Shown here: one piece after another, positions 27,092 to 34,142 of the stretch
Position numbering within the stretch: position 1 is the stretch's first letter
Layout of the letters: each line of letters begins with the position of its first letter
From: Micromonospora sp. RHAY321
GTDB lineage: Bacteria > Actinomycetota > Actinomycetes > Mycobacteriales > Micromonosporaceae
NCBI RefSeq assembly: GCF_023896955.1
Contig: NZ_JAMHIW010000001.1
Coordinates: 434,001-498,000 of the forward strand
Reading direction: 5' to 3'
Length of the DNA: 64,000 bases
Program-made: the position numbers and the translations under genes
The notes under the pieces: model-generated
The model's input: the letters and a program-made list of their open reading frames with translations, nothing else
The model's database searches: none
Told to the model about the DNA's origin: nothing

Positions 27092-27718
27092 ATGATCCGA
27101 CCCGCGTTCCTGGACGCCGCCGACACCGCCATGGCCCTGTTGCGCAATCCGATACTGGCCGAGCAATGGTCCTCGCCCAGCGCACTGCCGGACTTCTCCA
27201 CCGGCGGCCTCGCCCGCCATCTGGCCAACCAGGTCACTCAGACCGTGACATTCCTCGCCGCGCCGCCCGGAGAATCGGCGATCTCGGTGCTGGAGCACTT
27301 CACCAGCAACGCCTGGGTGACTTCAGGAGTGGACAGTGCCGACAACATCGACATCCGGCGCCGCAGCGAGCAGACAGCTGCCGCGACGGCAGCCAGGGAA
27401 CTGGCGGACGCGGTCGATGCGGCACTGACCGACCTGGGTGCCACGGTGACAGCGCAACCGCCCGACCGCATCGTGGACCTCGGCGACTGGGGCCTCAAGG
27501 TCGACGACTTCCTGCTGACCCGGGTCATGGAGCTGGTCGTGCACACCGACGACCTGGCAGTCAGCCTCGGCTTGCCGACGCCACCGATGCCGCAGTCAGC
27601 GACTGAAGCGACAATCCAGCTGCTGAGCAGCCTCGCGGCCTGGCGACACGGTTCCCTGAACGTGATACGCGCGCTAGCTCGGCAAGAACGAGCTCCCACC
27701 TCCATCTCCGCCCTCTAG
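27092..27718 (+). CDS. Maleylpyruvate-isomerase N-terminal/DinB-like protein
   Basis: A 208-residue four-helix-bundle protein of the mycothiol-dependent isomerase superfamily: DFSTGGLARHLANQV and the conserved VVHTDDLAVSLGL segment. The three His residues of the metal site are in these two conserved regions and in a late helix. Members act in mycothiol-dependent conversions or have unknown substrates. A -10-like sequence (TAACGT) ends about 6 bp before the ATG at 27092, suggesting a leaderless transcript; GTG at 27083 is the alternative. Stands alone. Confidence 0.75.
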   Translation: MIRPAFLDAADTAMALLRNPILAEQWSSPSALPDFSTGGLARHLANQVTQTVTFLAAPPGESAISVLEHFTSNAWVTSGVDSADNIDIRRRSEQTAAATAARELADAVDAALTDLGATVTAQPPDRIVDLGDWGLKVDDFLLTRVMELVVHTDDLAVSLGLPTPPMPQSATEATIQLLSSLAAWRHGSLNVIRALARQERAPTSISAL

Positions 27719-27975
27719 CTGGTGGAGCGCTCGCTCTGCACTGTCCCCATCTAGCCGCGCTCCGCGCGGCCACTGGGGCGCAAGATAAGTTGCACTCAGT
27801 AATCACGATTTCGGCCTGGCTCGGACAGGGTTCGTCGCAAACGCCTATGGCCGGATCGATCGCACAGGTGCCGGGCCGCCGTAGTCAATCGTTGACCGTC
27901 GCTTCGGACCTGTGCTACCGCCGACTCACCGAAAACAACCATCTGGAACGAGCCTTAATCGCCGCGGAATGCGCC

Positions 27976-28557
27976 TTACCCCGCGAAACGACTGGCGTGA
28001 CCGGCGGGCCGCATGGACAGCACGGACAACGACAGCAGCAGGATGCCGCCGATCAGGAAGTAGGTACCGGAGGCCACCATGTCTGCCAAACCCAACTCGG
28101 GATTGGCCGCCTTGGCTCCCCATTGAACGATCTCGCCGCCGACGGCTGCCGACAGCAGCAATCCCAGCAGCGGGGCGGCCGCTCGGCCGAGGCGGAGAAG
28201 CCGCGGATTACCGCACAGCACCGCAGTCGCCACTACCAGCGCCACCAGGCCCAGCATCGGGGTCAGGAAAGGAAGGTCCGTGGTCCGCAGCGCAGAGACC
28301 GGATCACCGTTCGAGGCCAACGGCGCGAACATCGCCACCATCATCGCGAGGAATCCGGCACCGGCCATGATGTGCGGCAGCGGCGAGGACAGCCCGTTGG
28401 GCGATGCCGCCATCGCGGCCCCGCCCGGCGCGGGAGGTGTCGTGAAGTAAGGCGGCGGGGCGGGCTGCGCGGGCACCGGCTGCGACGAGCCCTCGGCCCG
28501 GGGAGGTTGGCTCGGCGGCACCGAAGGACGGGTGCCCTCGTGGTCTGCAGCTGTCAC
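27976..28557 (-). CDS. Proline-rich N-terminal tail plus four-helix membrane protein
   Basis: 193 residues: about 70 residues rich in Pro/Ser/Gln and then four membrane helices (IMAGAGFLAMMVAMF, FLTPMLGLVALVVATAVL, APLLGLLLSAAVG, YFLIGGILLLSLSVL). The layout is common in actinobacterial proteins of unknown role, the Pro-rich tail being cytosolic. A GTG at 28557 lies 6 bp after a -10-like GATACT, so I use it rather than upstream ATGs. It lies next to IS5-like transposase remains but appears intact. Confidence 0.7.
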   Translation of the reverse strand: MTAADHEGTRPSVPPSQPPRAEGSSQPVPAQPAPPPYFTTPPAPGGAAMAASPNGLSSPLPHIMAGAGFLAMMVAMFAPLASNGDPVSALRTTDLPFLTPMLGLVALVVATAVLCGNPRLLRLGRAAAPLLGLLLSAAVGGEIVQWGAKAANPELGLADMVASGTYFLIGGILLLSLSVLSMRPAGHASRFAG

Positions 28558-28602
28558 CCCTGCAGTATCGCAGTCGATTGACATCGACCAGGCCCAGCCC
28601 AA

Positions 28603-28667
28603 CCTAAGGGACGTCTCGTAACCCGTCGTCTGTCTGTTGGGGAGTCGGGCAGGATGCCTGGGTCCAG
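28603..28667 (+). repeat. Possible left end of an IS5-like element
   Basis: GGGACGTCTCGTAACCC at 28610-28626 resembles the terminal inverted repeats of IS5-type elements and stands about 40 bp before the transposase remnant. The matching right end was not found, so the element is degraded. Confidence 0.35.
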
Positions 28668-28838
28668 GTGATCACGGCGCCCCGCCCGGAGTGGATCTTC
28701 CCAGTCACTGGGCTGCATCCCGCTCAATTCCGCACGCTGGTCCGGCTCGTCGCCGAGCGTGGCGGTGACCCCGTAGCCGGACCAGCAATGCCGCCCGCAG
28801 AGTCCTCGCCAACACGCCGACGGACCAGGTGCGGGTGA
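28668..28838 (+). pseudogene. IS5-family transposase N-terminal remnant
   Basis: The 56 codons read VITAPRPEWIFPVTGLHPAQFRTLVRLVAERGGD, the characteristic start of IS5-type transposases (TGL-x-x-x-QF-x-x-L-V-x-x-V-A). It then leaves similarity and ends at a stop; the catalytic DDE region is missing. GTG start with AGG upstream. Next to it is a coding-like fragment of another gene (28839-29010) which the element may have disrupted. Confidence 0.65.
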
Positions 28839-29010
28839 TCGCCCCGCCGGACGCGTCACGGTCACGGCCGGCGGCGCACCCCCGGCCACGGTCACCCTCG
28901 ACGCGTCGAACGCCGGCACCACCCGGATACCGCCGAACAAGCCGGCCACCCTCACCGCCCACTCCAGGCAACGGCAGCGTCCTCGGAACCACTCCGTTGC
29001 CGCCGGTTGA
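28839..29010 (+). pseudogene. Fragment of a secreted-type protein
   Basis: In one frame, VTVTAGGAPPATVTL and DASNAGTTRIPPNKPATL read like part of a secreted Ig-like/beta-sandwich domain. It has no start codon or signal peptide and stops at about 29010. It lies directly after the IS5 remnant, so deletion or insertion probably removed the rest. Confidence 0.3.
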
Positions 29011-29074
29011 GGCCGACATGTCGGGCCTGCCGGGCGAGAGCCGGCTACCCGGGTGACCCCCTGACGAACCGAGG

Positions 29075-29109
29075 GCGGGGCCGAGCCGTCGACGACGGCT
29101 CGGCCCCGC
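29075..29109. terminator. Perfect 17-bp hairpin
   Basis: GCGGGGCCGAGCCGTCG (29075-29091) pairs exactly with 29093-29109. A very strong hairpin without a U-run, as in many high-GC terminators. It ends whatever transcript crosses the relic region and could work in both directions. Confidence 0.7.
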
Positions 29110-29157
29110 GAGCAGGTATTGAGGTAGTCGTGGTCGGAGCGGGTGCCACCGCGGGCG

Positions 29158-29187
29158 TTGGCTTTAGGGCAGCCATCAACCTATGGT
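29158..29187 (+). promoter_or_regulatory. Promoter candidate upstream of the dksA-like gene
   Basis: TTGGCT (29158-29163) and TATGGT (29182-29187) with an 18-bp spacer. Transcription would start about 29194, giving a 270-nt leader before the dksA-like ATG. Within that leader an intrinsic terminator lies at 29402-29437. Confidence 0.4.
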
Positions 29188-29193
29188 GGGGGC

Positions 29194-29460
29194 ATGTCGC
29201 CGGTGACGTTCCGCTCGCCTGCCGTCACTGAGGTGGCGGCACCCGGCGCTGTCCACGTGACGACGGCGGCGCACCTCATGGCCGGGATGCGGGTGCCGGT
29301 TGTCCGCCCGCTGCACATCGCGCCCACGCACAGGCTGTCGAGCCCGGCGCGAACCGGCCGAGGCCCTCCCGCGGAATCGTTGCATCCCAGAACGACCGCC
29401 AGGGCGAAGCTATTCGAGCTTCGGCCCTTTTTCTTTTCCACGTCCCATTCCGAAAGGTGA
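29194..29460 (+). other. dksA leader region; possible 88-codon upstream ORF
   Basis: The 88-codon frame (MSPVTFRSPAVTEVAAPG at its start) has coding-like GC at third positions for about 55 codons and then loses it where the terminator hairpin and U-tract lie. Its stop is 3 bp before the dksA-like ATG. It may be a leader peptide, or the stretch may simply be an untranslated leader. I cannot decide. Confidence 0.3.
29402..29437 (+). terminator. Intrinsic terminator with U-tract before dksA-like gene
   Basis: GGGC (29402-29405), GAAGCT (406-411), loop ATTCG, AGCTTC (417-422), GCCC (424-427), then TTTTTCTTTT. This is an unusually complete factor-independent terminator for such GC-rich DNA, placed 27 bp before the start of the downstream gene. 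It must be bypassed or regulated if that gene is expressed from the upstream promoter. Confidence 0.65.
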
Positions 29461-29463
29461 ATC

Positions 29464-29793
29464 ATGAGCGTCGATCATCGTACTGTCGACCAGCGTTGGC
29501 TGGCTGATCTGCGAGCGTCCCTGGCGGACGACTTCGCCACACAGACGGCTCGGCTGCGAGAACTGACCGAGCTCAACGCGGACACCGGCGACCCGAGCGA
29601 GGCCCATCACCAGGCCGCGCTACTGGTGGCAACCCGCCGCAACATCGAGCAGATCACCGGCGCGCTGAGCCGGATCAGCGACGGCACCTACGGTGCCTGC
29701 GAGAAGTGCCGCCAGTCCATCCCGGCCGAGCGTCTCGAGGTTCTTCCGCACGCCCGCTTCTGCGTGCCGTGCCAGGAGAAACACAACAGGTGA
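29464..29793 (+). CDS. TraR/DksA-type zinc-finger protein
   Basis: A 109-residue protein of the DksA/TraR family. A long helical hairpin is followed by the zinc-finger pattern CEKC...CVPC (the C4 finger), ending at EKHNR. The coiled-coil tip (residues about 40-55) contains ADTGDPSEAHH. Such proteins bind the RNA polymerase secondary channel. A GAAAGG ribosome site is upstream. The gene lies between an intrinsic terminator and a bidirectional hairpin, so it is a single transcription unit under possible attenuation. Confidence 0.82.
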   Translation: MSVDHRTVDQRWLADLRASLADDFATQTARLRELTELNADTGDPSEAHHQAALLVATRRNIEQITGALSRISDGTYGACEKCRQSIPAERLEVLPHARFCVPCQEKHNR

Positions 29794-29799
29794 CTCCCG

Positions 29800-29843
29800 G
29801 TGTGGCTGCCGTGCCGCGCCGATGCACGGCACGGCAGCCACAC
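29800..29843. terminator. Bidirectional terminator hairpin
   Basis: Exact 17-bp stem (29800-29816 with 29827-29843) around a 10-nt loop, placed between convergent genes. It would terminate both. No U-run. Confidence 0.72.
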
Positions 29844-29847
29844 GCCG

Positions 29848-30099
29848 TTACCCGCGAGATGGCTCCGCGACGGTGACGACGTCCAGGACGTCAAGGATGC
29901 CGAGGAGCCCGGCGAGGGCCACGGCCTCGGCGCGGGTCAGGGTCAGACAGCAGGTGGCGTCGGGATCGTCGTGGGAGTCGTAGACGAGATCTCGCCGGCC
30001 GCCGGGATGGTGCGTGACCACACCGACGCGACGGCCTTCAGCGGTGGTGAACATGCGGCGTACCCCGATACCGGGCAGCGGGGTCAGTTCGACATTCAT
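29848..30099 (-). CDS. KhtT-like antiporter regulatory domain, short
   Basis: An 83-residue protein matching the N-terminal domain of K+/H+ antiporter regulatory subunits: MNVELTPLPGIGVRRMF, GRRVGVVTH, LTRAEAVALAGLLG. The TrkA-C ligand domain that normally follows is missing, and no antiporter gene is adjacent. Ribosome site TTGGAG is 7 bp upstream of the ATG. It may be a remnant or a stand-alone regulator. The frame is open upstream but not convincing. Confidence 0.68.
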   Translation of the reverse strand: MNVELTPLPGIGVRRMFTTAEGRRVGVVTHHPGGRRDLVYDSHDDPDATCCLTLTRAEAVALAGLLGILDVLDVVTVAEPSRG

Positions 30100-30296
30100 G
30101 ACAACTCCAAGAGGGACGCGGGGAAGCCGCTTCGGCGGCAGACGCGGGCCGGCGAGCGTGGCCAGGCGTGGTTCGGCCGGCACGGCGACAGTTCCGCTGG
30201 TCATGAAAGCCAACCGGGCGGCGACAGTCGGATGAGTGGCACCGCCGCCGGTGAGCAGCCTCCCGGCCAGAACCGGCGCGAGCCGGGGCGAGTGGG

Positions 30297-30518
30297 TCAG
30301 GCGATGGCGGGCGTGTGATGCGGCGGAGCACGATCCGCCGACCAGGCGGGCACGCAACCAGGGATCGCCCGCCGTGCGGAACGGAACACGATGCACAGCC
30401 CGATCGACCGGGTGGCCGAGAGCACCATCACGACCACGGCAAGCACCAGCATCGTCGGCAGCGGCATGCGCTCGCCGACGCGCCGAAGGGTGCGCCGATC
30501 ATGCATGCCGCACACCAT
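30297..30518 (-). CDS. Small one-helix membrane peptide (uncertain)
   Basis: A 73-residue frame with a basic start (MVCGMHDRRTLRRVGERMP) and one hydrophobic helix (TMLVLAVVVMVLSA), then a polar tail. The ribosome site is poor and I recognise no family. Divergent from the holin-like gene at 30650. Low confidence. Confidence 0.35.
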   Translation of the reverse strand: MVCGMHDRRTLRRVGERMPLPTMLVLAVVVMVLSATRSIGLCIVFRSARRAIPGCVPAWSADRAPPHHTPAIA

Positions 30519-30649
30519 AGCCGTCCCCCAGGTGTGTCCTCCACGTCCTCGTCCGGTGACTGCCGTGGCCCCGGCAGCACCGTCGTCCAGGTATAGCGGT
30601 GATGTTTGCGGGTAAGCGGCCGACCGCAGCGAAGCGGAGGGGGCGACCG

Positions 30650-31120
30650 ATGAGTGATCCAGCGGCGCAACGGTCCGGAGCATCAGGACCGGCGGTCAGT
30701 CCGACCGAGCGGTTAGCTGCGGACGTGGCCGAGGTGGTGCGTGCGGAGGTCCGGGAGATGCGCAGCCAGCTGATGAGGCTGGCTCGGCCGACCGGAGTCG
30801 GCTTGGCGCTGCTCGCCACGGCCGGGGGATGTCTCGTCCTGGGAGCCGGGGCCGCCTCGGCAACCGCGTTGCGTGTGCTGGAGACCTTTCTGCCCCGCCG
30901 GCTGGCCACCGCGGGACTCACCGGGGGCTACCTCGTTGGCGCCGTCGTGCTGGGACGGGCGGGACTGCACCAGCTGCGGACGGCGGGAGGTGGCTCGGCC
31001 TGGCTGGCGGACGAGGTGCAGGCCGCCGTGGCCACCACCGCGAGTCGGGTGGTACCGGCCGGTGCCGCCGCGGTTCGGGACGAACTCGACCAGTGGGGCT
31101 CCGGCCGGCAGGACCGCTGA
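30650..31120 (+). CDS. Phage-holin-like superfamily membrane protein
   Basis: 156 residues: a charged N-terminal helix (ERLAADVAEVVRAEVREMRSQL), two membrane helices (GVGLALLATAGGCLVLGAG and ATAGLTGGYLVGAVVLG) and an amphipathic tail. This is the layout of actinobacterial holin-X/DUF1469 proteins, which are not proven holins. Ribosome site GGAGGGGG is 7 bp before the ATG at 30650, so an upstream ATG (30602) is not used. It is next to the decayed ABC-F gene. Confidence 0.7.
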   Translation: MSDPAAQRSGASGPAVSPTERLAADVAEVVRAEVREMRSQLMRLARPTGVGLALLATAGGCLVLGAGAASATALRVLETFLPRRLATAGLTGGYLVGAVVLGRAGLHQLRTAGGGSAWLADEVQAAVATTASRVVPAGAAAVRDELDQWGSGRQDR

Positions 31121-31190
31121 TGTTGACATTTGGGACGGGTGGCGCCGATCGTGACGTCACCGGTGAACTCGCACCCTGCCGCCGGCTCCG

Positions 31191-31690
31191 CTATGTCAGT
31201 TCCAGGCGCGGCCACTCCGCGAGGTCCCGCAGCAGCTGACGGTCGTGCGTGGCGACGACCACCGCCGCGCTCGTGTCGCGGATCGCGTCGGTCAGCTTGT
31301 CGGCCAGCGCCGACGACAGGTGATTGGTCGGCTCGTCAAGCAGGATCAGCCCCGGGCCGCCCCGTCAGCGCCAGGTCGAGGCGCCGCTGCTGCCCCTGCG
31401 ACATCCGCTCGACCGGCGTGCGCATCGCATCGGAGTCCAGCAGGCCGAGCGACCCGAGCGGGACGCCGTCATCGCGGAGGCTCCCGCAGGCCACCAGCCG
31501 TCCCACGTGCCGGGCGTACACCTCGCAGGCGGTGAGCCCGGGGTCCTGCTCGGCGGTCTCCTAAGTGGCCCGCGCGACCCGTGCCTCCCTCGCCGTCCGA
31601 CGTGCCCATGCGTGGGCTCGAGCAGCAGCACGTCGTGCCGCGCGCCGAGCTGGCACGCCAGCTGGGGCGAACGGGATGTCGCCCGCCCAT
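31191..31690 (-). pseudogene. ABC-F ATPase pseudogene (C-terminal remnant)
   Basis: Read leftward, the fragment has the signature ERMSQGQQRRLDLAL, then after a frameshift the Walker B LILLDEPTNHLS and the H-loop ATHDRQLLRDL, ending WPRLELT. The region upstream (31520-31690) carries degraded pieces of the second nucleotide domain (DVLLLEPTHG). The N-terminal half and Walker A are gone. The parent would be a ribosome-protecting ABC-F protein, many of which give antibiotic resistance. At least two frame errors are needed, so it is dead. Confidence 0.7.
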
Positions 31691-31700
31691 CCGGCGATAG

Positions 31701-31730
31701 GCTCCGGCTTTATGCGAACAAAGCCGGAGC
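31701..31730 (+). promoter_or_regulatory. 11-bp inverted repeat around the lipid-kinase start codon
   Basis: GCTCCGGCTTT (31701-31711) and AAAGCCGGAGC (31720-31730) are exact complements around an 8-nt loop that begins with the ATG of the next gene. It could act as a start-site hairpin or as an operator. Confidence 0.5.
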
Positions 31731-32641
31731 TGAGCGAGGCCGTCCGACGGGAACGGCGCGCGGCGCTCGTCGTCAACGCCCACTCCCGCAATGGCCGCCG
31801 GCTCTACGAGCGCGCTCGGGATCGGCTCACGTCCGCCGGCTTCAAGCTGCTGGCCACGTACCCGGTCGAGCGGCCCGCCGAACTGGAGCAAAGCCTCGCC
31901 GCTGCCGCCGATCTCGGGCCGGACCTGCTGGTAGCGGGCGGCGGCGACGGCACGATCAGCACCGCCGCGCGCCTGCTCGCGCACCGTGACATCGCGCTGG
32001 GTCTGCTGCCGCTGGGCACCACCAACAACTTCGCGCGCACGGTGGGCGTCCCACTCCACCTCGACGCGGCCGTGGCGGTCCTGACCGACGGAAAGGTGAT
32101 TGACGTCGACCTCGGGCTTGTGGGCAGCATGCGGTTCACCAACCACGTCGGCGTCGGCCTGTCCGCCGACGTGATGCTCCGGACGCCGCCGCGTCTCAAG
32201 CGGGCCACCGGCCGGCTCGCGTACCCGGTCACCGCGCTGACGCTGCTGACCCGGCACCGTCCGCTGCGCGCCGTGGTGCGCGCGGAGGGACGGGAGCACG
32301 AGTTCGTCACCCATCAGCTGTACGTGGCGAACGGCGGCTTCCACGCCGGCCGGCCGATCACCGCGGACGCGGATGCAGACGACCGGCTCCTGGTCGCCTA
32401 TCCGGTGGGAGGCCGGCCCCGCTACGAGCTGCTGCGGGACACGGCCCGTAACGCTGCGACCGGGCACCGCCGCACGCTCGGCGAAGAGCCGTTCCTCGCC
32501 GTCCGCCAACTCTGGCTGGAGACCGACCGACCCGCCCCGGTGGAAGTCGACGGCGAGCTGTACGGCGAAACCCCGGTGCGGATCGGCCTGGACGCCAACG
32601 CGCTACGCATCATGGCTCCCGCCCACAGCCCGGACCGTTAG
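31712..32641 (+). CDS. Diacylglycerol/sphingosine kinase family protein
   Basis: A 309-residue lipid kinase of the DagK/YegS type. Near residue 70 it has the nucleotide-binding VAGGGDGTISTAA, followed by LPLGTTNNFART and a beta-sandwich C-terminal domain with VANGGFHAGRP. It phosphorylates a lipid or polyprenol. An upstream frame extends to 31565, but the ATG at 31712 (MRTKPELSE) is the family start; a -10-like TAGGCT ends 8 bp before it. The start lies in the loop of a perfect inverted repeat. Confidence 0.82.
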   Translation: MRTKPELSEAVRRERRAALVVNAHSRNGRRLYERARDRLTSAGFKLLATYPVERPAELEQSLAAAADLGPDLLVAGGGDGTISTAARLLAHRDIALGLLPLGTTNNFARTVGVPLHLDAAVAVLTDGKVIDVDLGLVGSMRFTNHVGVGLSADVMLRTPPRLKRATGRLAYPVTALTLLTRHRPLRAVVRAEGREHEFVTHQLYVANGGFHAGRPITADADADDRLLVAYPVGGRPRYELLRDTARNAATGHRRTLGEEPFLAVRQLWLETDRPAPVEVDGELYGETPVRIGLDANALRIMAPAHSPDR

Positions 32642-33131
32642 CACGCGCCCGCGGGAGCAGGCCGACACCAGGGGCCGCTGGTCAGGCGTCGGCGCGGGCG
32701 GCGAGGGCGTCCACCAGGCGGCGGGCGGAGCCGGCCAGGTTCCAGGTACCTGCCCGGCCGGTACTGGATGTGAGCTGCGCGCCGGTCACGGACGCCTTCG
32801 AGCGCGCCGAAGAGGTCGATCACCACGACGAATTGGCGGCAGGAGCTCTTGGTTGTTCTGGTCCGTTGTGGCGGCACCGGTGTGTTGCCGAAAGCAGCGT
32901 GGGATCCCCGTACGGCCGCAACACACGCCCACGCCTGGCCACCGCGCTCCGCCGCCTCCGTGACTGCTCACCGCCCCCTTGCCGGTGTCCGGTCGCCTTC
33001 CCGGCAGGGGTCCGGTCTCCCGTAGGCGAGGGAGCGACTCCCCCCTCACAAGGGATGGATGCTGTCCACGCGTCGCGGATCGTGAAGGTCACGCAGGGCC
33101 GCGGCACCGCGGCCGGATCGGGAGGAAGACC
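32642..33131. other. Gap with possible gene remains
   Basis: On the minus strand a coding-like C-terminus reads GTWNLAGSARRLVDALAA and ends at about 32680, but no start or family can be assigned. It may be a remnant. The final 40 bp hold the ribosome site of the next gene. Nothing else seen. Confidence 0.35.
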
Positions 33132-33734
33132 ATGCGCAAGACATTCGGATGGGGAACGGCCGCGGCGGCCACGATGGTGGCGGTGGCGGCGGTGGCGGCG
33201 CCGGCCGGGGCCGCGGACGACAGGCCGGCGCGGGTGACCGGATCGGCCGAGTTCGCTCTGCCGTACGGGGAGGACGGCGACGTGCGCTCGTTCGCCTTCG
33301 ACGCCCGGTCGGAGCCGTACAGCCGCCCGATTCCGCTTCCGGGCGGGGAGAAGGGCTCGCCCGCCGACGCGACGGGCACGGTCCGGGTCGCGCACTGGCT
33401 GGCCACCGACAACATCACCGTACGGTTCGAAGCGGCCGTCGACTGCATGATCACCAGCCCCGGTCACGCGACCTTGACCGCCATCGTCACCCGCGCCGAC
33501 GAGGAGGCCCGCGACTTCCTCGGCAAGCGGGTCGGTTTCAGCGTCCAGGACGGCGGCCGCGGCCGCGACCGGGTCGGCTTCACCTGGTCGGCCAGCGCCG
33601 ACCAGAACGAGGCGGGCCAATGGGGTCCGTCCCGAATCGGTACCTGCCTCGCGCCGGCCGCGTTCGCCACGGTGACTCGCGGGAACTACACGGTGCGGCA
33701 CGCCGAACTGACGGCACCGCCTACCGACAACTGA
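33132..33734 (+). CDS. Secreted protein of unknown function
   Basis: A 200-residue exported protein: Sec signal (MRKTFGWG, hydrophobic core, cleavage near AGA-ADD) and a beta-rich mature part, with two Cys (DCMITSP and GTCLAP) that could form a disulfide. No lipobox or anchoring motif. Ribosome site GGAGGAAG is perfect. No recognisable family. A strong terminator follows. Confidence 0.75.
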   Translation: MRKTFGWGTAAAATMVAVAAVAAPAGAADDRPARVTGSAEFALPYGEDGDVRSFAFDARSEPYSRPIPLPGGEKGSPADATGTVRVAHWLATDNITVRFEAAVDCMITSPGHATLTAIVTRADEEARDFLGKRVGFSVQDGGRGRDRVGFTWSASADQNEAGQWGPSRIGTCLAPAAFATVTRGNYTVRHAELTAPPTDN

Positions 33735-33740
33735 CCTCGA

Positions 33741-33772
33741 CCACGGCGGGGCGAGAAATCGCCCCGCCGTGG
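33741..33772 (+). terminator. Terminator hairpin
   Basis: CCACGGCGGGGCGA (33741-33754), tetraloop GAAA, then the exact complement (33759-33772), just after the secreted-protein stop. Confidence 0.75.
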
Positions 33773-34142
33773 CGCGTCGCACAGTGCGACCCACCGCATC
33801 TGGCTTTCCTGGCCGCAACACGCTGCTCGACTCGTTCGCCGGCCTCGTCGACGTGACCGTTCCCCCACGCAGCGGGGGACGAGCGGGGCGCGGCATCCCG
33901 TACACGGTGCGCGAGGCGCCCTCCGGCACCCGGCATCACCGCGCACGTCGCCACCCGTCCGCCTCCGCAGGACAAGGGCCGCAGCCGTCGCTCCGTTCCT
34001 CGCCATTTGATCTTCACCGGCGATTCACGGGACCTACGCAATCGGCTGGCTAGCGTTGCGCTCGCTTGATCAATTCGAGCCCACCGACGGCTGCCTCACC
34101 AGGACATGTGCGCCGGAGGGATCTGCGCGAGATGAGGGCCGC
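33773..34142. other. Gap without recognisable gene
   Basis: Frames open on both strands are compositional. The final part should contain the promoter of the PHP-domain gene (GATGAGGG precedes the ATG). Nothing else seen. Confidence 0.4.
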
